Positions 12,615-22,926 of a stretch of 64,000 nucleotides of DNA are shown in pieces (positions within the stretch are counted from its first letter, which is position 1; each line of letters starts with the position of its first letter). Origin of the DNA: Membranipora membranacea. Lineage: Eukaryota > Bryozoa > Gymnolaemata > Cheilostomatida > Membraniporidae. The translations under genes were made by a program, and so were the position numbers. The notes beneath the pieces were generated by a model. That model did not search any database and was not told the DNA's origin. It was given only the letters and a program-made list of their open reading frames with translations. The stretch lies in the NCBI GenBank assembly GCA_914767715.1, contig OU612067.1, positions 620,001 to 684,000 on the forward strand, given 5' to 3'.

Positions 12615-13118
12615 TTAATAGTCATATTCATAGATAGAGGGCGCTTCTCTTTTCTTTCTACCAAACACGCCCCCACCATATGGACTATAGTCCCAGTTAT
12701 TATCTGTATTAGTAGCTCTATTACGGTTTCTGTTTCTCTTCTTATTACCGTGTCGTGTATTATGACGTCTGGCTGTACCAATTATAGAGATATCTCCACT
12801 CCTGTCGTACACTGACACTCTCCTGCTACCTAACCATCTTCTCTGTCTCCCTCCTTCTCTGTAGATCTGGGGGTAAGTGTTTATTACGCTGTCAGTTTGT
12901 TCGATCGCTTCTATATCTATAGATGGTGAATCTTTTGTGTTGACTTCCGAGTTTTCTACATTTACTGGGCTATTATTGTGTTTATATGGATTGTCTTCTC
13001 TTGATTTCCTTGTGATGTGCGATTCTTGTTCCATGTTGTTAAAAGTGGCTGGAGCTCCTTCTATAATATCAATTATTGATGTCACTAAAAAACTCACTGC
13101 TATTAATTCTAAATACAT
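12615..13118 (-). CDS. CCK/sulfakinin-like neuropeptide precursor (GGGVF-amide)
   Basis: A 167-residue secreted prohormone on one coding exon. Residues 1-22 form a signal peptide (hydrophobic core ELIAVSFLVTSIIDII, likely cleavage at EG/AP). The body is polar with several basic sites. Near the C-terminus, a KKR site, then ...NNWDYSPYGGGVF followed by GRKKR, predicts a C-terminally amidated peptide after convertase cleavage and Gly-directed amidation. The last ten residues, EAPSIYEYDY, form an acidic Tyr-rich tail. The WDY...GGGxF-amide layout matches molluscan CCK/sulfakinin peptides, which I recall as ending GGGRF- or GGGRW-amide; here Arg is Val. The Tyr after Asp is a plausible sulfation site. 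ATTAAA at 12610-12615 overlaps the stop. A 3' splice site at 13273-13274 suggests a 5' UTR intron. Prohormone status is strong; the CCK assignment is good but rests on a short motif. Confidence 0.8.
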   Translation of the reverse strand: MYLELIAVSFLVTSIIDIIEGAPATFNNMEQESHITRKSREDNPYKHNNSPVNVENSEVNTKDSPSIDIEAIEQTDSVINTYPQIYREGGRQRRWLGSRRVSVYDRSGDISIIGTARRHNTRHGNKKRNRNRNRATNTDNNWDYSPYGGGVFGRKKREAPSIYEYDY

Positions 13119-13272
13119 CTCAGCTCTTCTCTGTTGAGTATTCTCTGCTGATATCTCAGGATTTCTTGATGAGGTTGACGTTGTTATTGATAACGAATGT
13201 CCGCTGGTTCTGGCTCTAACGAAGACAGATTCTCCGATCTGTTAGATTATTTTCTCAGAGACACTTTTTGAC
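13119..13272 (-). other. 5' UTR part of the peptide-gene coding exon
   Basis: Read on the minus strand, CTTGGTTGCAG ends at 13273 and is a good acceptor; the exon then runs to the ATG at 13118. The frame upstream of the ATG gives no extra signal peptide. Confidence 0.5.
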
Positions 13273-14206
13273 CTGCAACCAAGAGGATAGTTATTAAGTT
13301 AGTGATATGACTTGTGATACGCACTTGTTTTTATATTTTTGTTTGCTTCCTCACATGCAACTTTTTTGTTTACGCAAATAAAATCGTAAAAAAGGGAGAT
13401 CAATTACCCCAACAAGATCGTGTGCAATATTAAGGTCTAAACATGCCTAAGCAGATCTGCCAATCTATATCATGAGATAGTAGTGACCTGTACTCTCTCA
13501 CGGTAGCGTGACTGATTGTAGAGATAGACCTCTGGTGCATCAGGTTATATTATGGCTCATTGTCATAATCCAATAAACATGTAATAGGAAACTAAGATAG
13601 CAACTGAAAGCTGGCCCTCAAGGAAACAAAAAATTGTGAGATTTAACCTTTTTATGGGATGTAATCTATACAAAGCAATTGTTACTTTTAAAAAGCTATG
13701 CTGTGTTTGCGTATCATGGAGTTAGGAAATATCACAGTTTTTTTGAGCAGGATTTTATATGAGAATTTCCGATTACTCACCAAAGTACGCCAAATCAAAT
13801 CGTCCTCATAAATAAAATGATTTGTCATGATCGTTTCGAAACCGGATTTATGTTTAGTGATGATTTAAGCTTGTCGCTCTCTGCCAAAGTTTGGTACCTG
13901 TAACATGTTTCAATACTGGGCCAAATTTATTTTGGGATTTGGCATACATCAGCATCCTATTTCATAATTTATAAAAAAATTAGACCTCCATGTAAATCAA
14001 TCCCTCTTTTCTCATATCATATTCTGAGAAATTAGGAGGGATAATAAACCTGAAACTACCCTAAAGTTCACCTGGGGTGAATAATAAAAATATTGTTGAC
14101 CTAACCAAGAAGTTAGTCTCTAACTCCTTGACCTAACCCATATTTTATAACAAGATATTAGGTTTCAACCTAGATAATAAACAAATAGGAGAATTTATCG
14201 TCTTAC

Positions 14207-14290
14207 CTTGTTTGTTTGCGACGACTGCAGTACTTTCTATGTGTGGATTGACTTCTCCTGTGTATCTGATATAAGAAGTTATAAGTGAAT
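14207..14290 (-). other. Probable first (non-coding) exon of the peptide gene
   Basis: On the minus strand a strong donor, AACAAG|GTAAGA, ends at 14207, about 25-100 bp downstream of a TATA-like box. It would splice to the acceptor at 13273. The 5' limit is a guess from the TATA position. Confidence 0.4.
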
Positions 14291-14308
14291 CATTCAAGTA
14301 GCGAGCAG

Positions 14309-14317
14309 CCTTATAAA
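14309..14317 (-). promoter_or_regulatory. TATA-like box for the peptide gene
   Basis: Minus strand TTTATAAGG, correctly placed upstream of the proposed first exon with donor at 14207. Confidence 0.4.
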
Positions 14318-14339
14318 CCACCCTCACACTTGTGATAAT

Positions 14340-17300
14340 GTGCTGTGAGGCATGTAGTCACCATGGTGATCAAGTTGTAAATCACTTATCTATGCAATCT
14401 ATCACGATTTCCATGCTACTGTTCATAGGATGTTGGCAGCTATTGGGAGCCAGACTAATCCTCTGCTTTCTGATAAGTGACGAGAGATGAAAACTTATAT
14501 CATGATGTCATAAAAAAAGAATAATTTAATTTGCGTTATCAACTTTCCGTGATTTAAATTCAATCAAACATTTTATTGAGGAATGCCTGCCTTGATCTCT
14601 TGACTATAAAGGTCAACCTTATCGATAAAGATCAATAAAATTTAGAGAGGAAATGAAGCTCTCACTCCGTAGAAGCGTGATCACTGTGTAGAGTACTCTT
14701 GTATGTATGATGTATCGTGTTATAGATCAGGTACATCTACTGAGCAGGTACTGGGTCTGTATGTAATTATAAGCTGAACTCCAGGAGTAGCAATTGAATG
14801 CAAATGCAGCTCAATCATATATGACAAGTTGGCATACCCACAAATCAGGATGTACCCGTGATTGAACTCCGAATCGGAAGAACCACTATGCGTCCCGGAG
14901 TGCAGGTGCATTTTACCTGATTTTGTCGTAATTTATCATTTCAAGGCTTTTAGGGAAATAGCAAAGATAATAAACAGTTGTATTGTATACTAAATACTGA
15001 ATAGTCATAGATAGACGCGAAGTAAAAAGAAGACAGCCACAAACAAATGTGGTGAGACTCAGTCAGAAGCGTTGACATAATTACGAGCAGAGGCTGGACC
15101 ATCTAGCACTGCCACCCATCACAACATTCCTGCACACCACTTGCAGTGAACATTTCACTAGAATAGCTGACAACGATAATCACCCCTTGAACTCTCGTAT
15201 TAAAATAAACACAAACAGAACATCTGCTCGTAGAGCAAAAATAGATAAATATAGGCCATCCAAGTGTAGAACAACCAAAAGACACAATACCTTTTTTGAA
15301 TTTTATATGCGATTTTTTAACTAATGCAGCTCAGACTCCTTTTATTATTATTTTTCCATGTATGTGCTGTACATTCGATGCTATCAACCTATCACAGGAT
15401 GGATATTAGAATTTAGGCAATAAACAAACTTCAAACTTCAAACTTCAATGACTGTGATATTTTTATTGGTCTCTTTATCTGATCCATGATCCACGAGTGA
15501 GTTAGTACAACACTGTGTGTTGTTTTGGCTGACGGCTTAATGACACACGACTAATTCTCTGCAGATTATAATTACTGTAGAGCACCTCAACACCGCCTGA
15601 TCATAGATGTCATATCCTGCCTCTTATCATAATACAAAAGAGCTGTCTAATTATCACGATTCATGTCTCTCATTGCTTTCCTGCTCAACAAAATGACTGC
15701 AAGAAAAGTTGGTTGAGACTGAAGAGATGTAGAGTTAAACGCACCTCTGACCCCTGTGGCAGACATATGGGTTGCTATAATGCGGATGTTATAAGGTGTG
15801 GCTCTGCTCTATTATACTTCATAAGAAAAATTAGCCCTATTCACTAATTAATAAACTTCTGGATTTCCGTCACCACACCCGGGGATATCGACCATGTATT
15901 AGAAGTAGGTTGTTTACACGCATCATAAATCACATTTTACAACCATCGTTCCTGTGATAATAGTACAGAACAGGAAATTTTGGGTTGCCAAATATTGTTA
16001 AAACGCTTGCCACATGCATACAAAAAAATGGTCGTTCAGTTTGGCAAACACAATGCTGAATCTCTGGTCATACCCACCACCAAGTACTCGATATAGCCGA
16101 GTAGTTTATATTGGCTGGCAGGCAGGTCAGGGTTCATTCTCTCATACACTTACATGGTTTAATGGTTCTGTGATTGTATACCCTCAAATAAATGACTGAT
16201 TGAAGCTTAACGTATAACAAAAACTGTGCCAATCATGACCATAGCATGCATGCATAATTAAAAAGGGCAAATTGGTAAAAGGATGTAAAAATGGTGCTAA
16301 AAAATGTTCTTATTAATCATTCGCCAAACCAAAGAGATAGATGTCATAAAAACATAGACTACCAGAGCCCTCTGATCTCAGAGAGCTCTCAGAAACCTCT
16401 GATCCCTGTGAACCTGGTTTTAGGTAGAAAACAGCAGCATTGAAACCGAGGAATATCGACTACAGGATGAAAGGCGGATGCTTCAACCTATTTTTTTCAC
16501 ACTTGGTTTGAATGAAATCATCATCTTTGAAGATTTTTCAGCTGTACAACTGTTACCAATATTAAATCCATAATGAAGCGTCAGCACTAAAAAGGCGTGT
16601 ATGCATGTGTAAATTAAGCTGTTTACCATCAGCCATCAGACGTGTTATATTTTGAGAGCTGCCGCGTGCTTGTCCCGGATGTGTCTGATATTGTCTGTTG
16701 TGACTTATAGTGTCATATCATATTATAGTAGGTACCATAATAGCTCCTAACACAATATCCGGAGCACATGCACATAATCTAACTGAAATCTTTTCAGTTA
16801 TTTTTAAATTTTGAGTTGCCCTTCATCGCAACTAGGCATGTGCACCATCATCATTGTAGAGTTTTTAGAGTACTTTAAAGATTTTCATTTGAGGTGTACT
16901 TTTGTTTATAAAGGCCAACCAGATAAGGGCTCTAAAAGTACGCTATAATGATAAGCTATATTTTATAGTAGGTACACGTGCATGTATGTAGAGCTCCGTA
17001 CCTGTCAACCCTCCCAGTTTAGCTGGTAGTCTCCCGGTGTCTGAGCCATATTCTCTGTGTGGTAAAAGCCTCCATGAATTCTCACAGTTTGCTAACAAAT
17101 CAAGTAAAACATTTTCCCTTCCCTTCCCTACATTAAAGGATCCTGGTGGAATTCTAGAGAATTTCTGTCCCCGATTTCTAGAGATCCCCCCCCCCCCCAC
17201 AAAGAATAAAATATAAAAAAAAGTTCTTGCAATGTGCCCTCAAATCATCTGACACACTGTTCGTGCAAAAGTTTCTGCTCGCACTGGCATTAGGAGGAGG

Positions 17301-18570
17301 GGGCCCACACCCCACCTACCACATCCCCTCCTTGGAAGGGATCTCAGACAGTCTGTAGATGACATCTATCCGCGTCCAGGCCACGGGGTATATTTGTTGA
17401 CTGTGTGTCAAATATAGGTCACAACAGCTGCTAATGATTTAATTCATTGATAATAAGAGATAATTATCAGCCGCCCCCAACTTAACCATGGCTAAAAAGT
17501 AGAACAATGATTGCTCAGACTTGTAAATCAGGTTCTATTTTGTGCCTTTTACCGTCATACTGTGTATTTACTACTTTGATTTTGAAGGTTAAGCGGTGAT
17601 ACAGTTTTACAAATGTTATTCACTGATGACGTGAGAAAATTATACTGGCAGTCATCAACCGCATAACATCCTAGTTGGATACCTGTTGGATCCATTCCAT
17701 GATGCAGTGATCGATACAAGGCCCGCTAAACTATCAGAGATTGACATCGGAAGGTCAGAATATACATGAGCTGCCAAAAACGGGTCAGGAGAGATTTATG
17801 TTTATAGCTTTTGTGAAGGTTGTGATTAGTGCTTTGGGCTTGCTAATATTTATATTCTATTTCAGAGTGATTGAGCAAAATAAGAACTAATCCTGTAAGG
17901 TTATGACATAATATCTATCGAACACTGAAAACTGTCAATAATTTGCTTTCACTAATTATCACAATAGTATAATAGACGGATTATTGCTGCAGCCCAAAAT
18001 ATGTATAGGACCATTGATTAATTAATAAGTATTATATCAGCAGTAGGCAGTGGCCATAGCAGACTGCACTGTCACTGAGCATAAACATAAACAAACATAG
18101 ATTAACTACACTAATGTAATACTATGGGTCAATGAAGTGATTTTTTACAATTAGACTGTACTGATACTAGATGTTTGCAGTCAGCCGTTTAGATATATGA
18201 GGTAGTGTTGTGAGTTCACAAGGTGAGTGATTATGTTATCACAGAGTAAGGATATATATCCTAAAGCTCTGCCTACACATGCTGTATTTTCGATAGGATT
18301 GAGAAACTCTGTGCTGTTAAATTCATGACTGTTGTGACTGTCAGGGTTACTGTTGGCAGCCTGTAGGTGACTGTGTAGTGTATAATGTATAATATAGATT
18401 AAACCTGCAGTTATTTCAGATATAGGGCAAAAAGATAAAATTACTTGTTGTGATGTATGTATTATCTTTGATACATGGATTTAGGTGTCACCAAAACTAC
18501 AGGTTCTCAGTACTTTTTCAAATTTGTTCGTCAATGATGTCTGTCACTATTTTTTTGAAGCGAGAGGAAT
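14340..18570. other. Intergenic spacer
   Basis: About 4.2 kb between divergent genes. No ORF with protein-like composition is seen. It contains a long poly-C run near 17187-17200 and scattered homopolymers. Enhancers for the peptide gene could lie here but cannot be read from the sequence. Confidence 0.5.
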
Positions 18571-18575
18571 TCTGT

Positions 18576-18605
18576 CTCTACTCTACTCTACTCTACTCTA
18601 CTCTA
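18576..18605. repeat. (CTCTA)6 microsatellite
   Basis: Six perfect CTCTA units, about 65 bp upstream of a TATA box. Confidence 0.9.
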
Positions 18606-18670
18606 CTTATTTGCTAAGCTGTCCGTATAAGATTCACTGACAGAACTATTCTCAAGTATCGATGGAGTAA

Positions 18671-18680
18671 TTTATAAAAA
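18671..18680 (+). promoter_or_regulatory. TATA box of the TMEM145-like gene
   Basis: TTTATAAAAA lies 49 bp before the ATG at 18729, leaving room for a short 5' UTR. Confidence 0.5.
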
Positions 18681-18728
18681 AATGAACATTCAAATATAAG
18701 CAGCAGGGCAGAATACATCATCAGCGAA

Positions 18729-20372
18729 ATGACGACTTCTTCACTGGTGGTTCTTGCTGCCAGTCTTTTAGTGAAAACAGCACTCTGTCAGGAATCATCA
18801 CTTGTATGTGAGATGAATGGTTCTCTGGACTTATATTTAGACTGGTATGACTTTAACCAGAAGTTCCACTATACAGAGAGCGGACATGTACAGTTCAATT
18901 ACAACATCACATATAGTCAGCGAGACAGCGAGGCTAACCCAGTCATCATACTTCTGTATAAGCAGGTCGTCAGCGTCGTGAGTAAACCTACGATCAGACT
19001 CTCTAAAACTCTGCAATCCTTTTGTGGTACATGTACATTTCATGTTTTTTGCACGCTGGAGGAACCAACAATAGACAATATCTTCTCTATAATATATTTG
19101 GGGCATTTGTCCCGGATCCCTTGGATAAAATGCCTTTGAAACAGTAGCGGACTTGTGCTATTTCCCTATAATTTACCACCCTCGCTATGCCTTTCATTTG
19201 TCTTGTACAGTAATGAAGCTCAAATTGACTGACACATTAATGTAACACAGTCTGCTTGTGGTGGTAAATGGTGGTTATATTGGAATACAAGCTCTGATTG
19301 GATGCGGAATAGCATCACTGTGTACGTCATTTGCCACCCACTCACAAATATAAACTTCTATTTTACTACTGAAAACAGTCAATCTCCTTTGACAAAACTG
19401 AAATACACCACATCTTACTCAGTTGAATTAGTCCAATCTTATGGCAAGCACAATTCAATGCAAGTAAGAAAAGAGTTCAATTTGCACTAGAACTAGCAGT
19501 GCTCTAAATTTGCGTTATAGATGTTTCTAGTATTTGACTCCTCGATTTGACAGCCTTTTATTAACCCCACATAATACGTGATTGCCTTCTTTTTGTAGAA
19601 TAAGAGTGAGTCCACATGCCTCCAGAAGCTGAGGAGGAATAGTTACAATGATCTCTCATTTCTGATGATAACGCTCGATAAAAAGAATTTCTGGTCAGGT
19701 TGTGAGCACACATCTGACTCGGACGGACTGATCACTTGTGTCGGAGGTAGAAATTTTGCTTCAGTCAGAAACACTACTTTTGCTGTAGCAGCTACAAGGT
19801 TGGTATTTATGAAACATACCCAAAATCCCTCAACCCATATTTTTATTTTGCTAACAATGTATGGTCATGGTTGTCTCCCCCTTAGAAGAAGCGGGACATC
19901 TCCGCAAACATCCATAACACCTAATAGAACCCAAAAATGGATCAGGTTCAGCCTCATCCATTGTTCTAATTAGTTATGAATATAATTTGGATATAAACAT
20001 GACATTGCTTAATTTGTTAGTTTCTCTACTACACAATTAACAAAACGCGCTTGTCGTCTTTCCTAGCAAGTGTTATAAAACAGTACCTAGAGTCGAATAA
20101 CACACACATGTTTCCTTATTTAAAGGTGCGGGTCTCAAAGAATACAGCTGAGAGAGTATACTTTAGGATTTGAAGGTTACAGTGGAGAATGTCTGGGCAC
20201 ACTCAATAAGGGCGAGTCTGAATCTGAACCGTTTAGTAAGAACCTGACTATCGTGACGATAATCTGTGTTATTAATTCAGCCATTTTAGTCACTGTTGTC
20301 ATCTTCCTGGTCTGTCGTAAATGGAGAATGCTGAAAAAAGAATCAAGTGGTGAAATATACGAAATGAGATGA
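18729..20372 (+). CDS. Single-pass membrane protein with TMEM145/GPR180-like ectodomain
   Basis: Exons 18729-18977, 19599-19798 and 20126-20372 join in phase to 231 residues. A signal peptide (about 1-20, core LVVLAASLLVKTALC) leads into a luminal domain of about 165 residues. It has paired cysteines and the blocks ILLYKQ, FWSGCEH, CVGGRNFASVR and ATRCGSQRIQLREY. From memory these line up in order with the N-terminal domain of TMEM145 (INLT..AWSGC, SGRSFRSVR, KCGGDGLQLEY). In that family the domain is followed by seven membrane helices. Here there is one helix (about 190-212), a basic stop-transfer CRKWRMLKK and a stop codon. There are several N-glycosylation sequons. The role is unknown; a receptor-like or trafficking adaptor is a guess. 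Gene structure is firm; family assignment is moderate. Confidence 0.65.
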
Positions 20373-20719
20373 GACTTTTCCCAAATATTTTTATGGAAGA
20401 TTTCACACTTTTTGACTTTTATTTATGACATTTTGGTGTTTGTACGTGTGAGAAGTCAGCTCATCTGGTCAGTATTATAATTTCTTTGTTGGGATATATT
20501 CATGTATTTATTATTATAGCTCCTTACAACAGATTAAGACTACAGATCAGTTATTGGGTGGTTGTGCGTTCTCTGTATGGGGCGGAAAATATCCCTTTAT
20601 CAATTCATGTGTCATTGTTGACTTGAGTCTGAAAAGATTACGCTGGGCTTGACATAACTCGTTGTTGCTAAAGACTTGATGCTGCACTAAAGTCACAGTT
20701 TGTGTTTGGTGACTAAGCA

Positions 20720-22188
20720 GTGACTCAGCAGTCAATAAGTCCTGTAATTGGTCGGTACTTACACATTACTCTCCCGATGCTCCCTCCACCCATACATGGA
20801 CACGCAGATGTCGAGAAAAACTTTGTGAATTTTAGTGACGTCAAGGAGAAACATTTTATCCCTTTTAATGCGTCAGAGGTATGTACAAGACAAACAAGAG
20901 ATTCGAATCAAAGCAAATACTAATTAGTCTAGTTACATAAGTCGGTTTCTAACTTTTTGCATCTTGGTTTTGAAAGAAAAACTATGAAAGCGGTAGTAAT
21001 GTATATAGGGCCCTTGGTACATGAAGCCCATATGAAATAACATTGGTCACAAATCTAGCGCTAGAGTGAAAGAGGGTAGATTCTAGATGATTTTTAACGA
21101 TATAGATGGATAATAGATATCTAGCCCAGATATCTATCATCTATCATTATAAATCATCTAGAATCTATCCTCTATCACGCTAGCGCTAGATTAGTGACCA
21201 ATGTAATAACATATGGGCTACATGTACCAAGGGCCCTATATACACTACTAGCGGTGCCTTGCAATTAGACATAATTCCTCTTTTTGAATGACTACTAAGA
21301 CTGAAATGATGTCACAGTAAGGTCCATAGTAGACCTGTCTCAGTGTCTGTGATTGGTTGAGACAATAAACTGAATAGTCCTGTGGAATCTCAGGTGCCTC
21401 CCCATCGGGCATACACAGTGATAATATTATCTATATTAAGATGATCTCAAAAGGATCAAATAACTCTCTTCTAAATATCTGTGTCGGGCACCGCTATACT
21501 TGTCTGCCTCCAACTCCTCTTTACTTTCCTATGCAAACTACCGAGCTACCGAACTGTGTAACATATAGAGGAGTATCATATTACAGGAAGTTGGCTGGTG
21601 GGAGGCAGAGGCCTTGATATACTCGACTAAACAGAAATCCTCCGAAATCAGTAATGTGTCCATAACAGTCATCGTCATATCATTAGGTATATTTATATCT
21701 CTTTACTTCACCATTAAGAGACAGTACAATCGTTCTCATGTACAGGAGTTCATAGACAAGGCTCCGCGCAGATTTCCAAGTATCTTAGCAGGTATGGCGA
21801 TAAATGATATTAATTTTTGTCAACAGCTCTGAATCTTATTATTTCAATTTTGTGAGATCAATCAGTTCAATGTATCTAGAATGACTTGACTGAATGCTTA
21901 ATTATATACACAAATGATAAATCTTAAATTTGTCTTCGCTTGAGTGGTGGTATGACGACTCCCTACAACAACAGACCACCACAGTAAATGACTGGCATCT
22001 TATATGCTCATGAATAAATAGGACTAGCACAGTTCCTAACTTTGGGCTATGTATGAAGGACTTGGTTCTTGTTTTCTACTTTTCTAGATATGGCCATGTT
22101 GGGATACCATCACTACCATTCAGAGTTACAGTTAGATGAGCTGAAACACAAAACTAGATCTAAGAGCATCAGGACCACGGCTGTGTGA
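20720..22188 (+). CDS. Unrecognised single-pass membrane protein
   Basis: Exons 20720-20878, 21587-21791 and 22088-22188 join in phase and end at TGA. The first ATG at 20720 has no clear signal peptide; a second in-frame ATG is at 20777, and a further upstream exon cannot be excluded. Before the helix are the sequons NFS, NAS and NVS. One hydrophobic segment (SITVIVISLGIFISLYFTI) follows, then a basic, His-rich cytoplasmic tail ending TTAV, a possible PDZ ligand. I do not recognise the family. It lies in tandem with, and 350 bp after, another single-pass protein gene. AATAAA at about 22468 and 22543 could serve as poly-A signals. Confidence 0.55.
20994..21250. mobile_element. Palindromic MITE
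   Basis: A near-perfect 257-bp foldback. The left arm starts TAGTAATGTATATAGGGCCC; the right arm read in reverse starts TAGTAGTGTATATAGGGCCC. The arms meet near 21125 around ATATCTAGCCCAGATATC. GCGG flanks both ends (20990-20993 and 21251-21254), a likely target duplication. It sits in the first intron of the gene above. Confidence 0.85.
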
Positions 22189-22926
22189 TACATGCAGTAT
22201 CTTTTCCAGCTCTTACTTTAAATACCTCATGCAGAGATATGAACGCAAATTTTAAAATCTCAAGGACAATTTAAGTCATTTGCTTGTCACTGTGTGTTAT
22301 TATGTGTACTACTGAGAGCTTACAGATGCAATAACAATGAGGAGAGTTTGATCTTACGTTTTTCTGTTGTTACTTTCCTCAAAACATTTTGTAAAAAAAC
22401 CCACAACGAGTAAAACAGTAATATATGGGCTGTAGTTTCTATATAAGAACATTCATACATGATCACCTAATAAAGTGCTTCAAAAAAGTAGATGGTACAG
22501 CAATCAAATCAACATGCATGATGTTCATCACAATACAAGCCTGAATAAAGAAAACATAATTATTCCATATATATTTTAAATTGATGCCGTCGCAGTTTTG
22601 TAACTACGCGGTTAACATTCTAAAAAATATACAGTTTAGTTGTTTGTAAATTTTCCTACATGAATCTCACTGCACTGCTGAGCTCGACCGACAGGTTTTG
22701 TTGAATGATACATAGAACTATAGACAGATAGACAGATCAGGGAGAGTTTAGTCATGTTACATAAGAAGGCTAGTCAATCAGTAGAAGTCTACATTACATG
22801 AATAGAGCATACTGGTAGTCAGTCCATGTCTAGACTCAGCTCAGGGTCACATACTAAGGGGCAGCAGTAAGAGCTGATTTGGCTGCAGCTATGATTAAAT
22901 AACTTATAAGTCTATATTAAGATTTA
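22189..22926. other. Convergent 3' spacer
   Basis: 3' UTR sequence of the membrane-protein gene (+) and of citrate synthase (-). No further ORF is seen. Confidence 0.5.
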
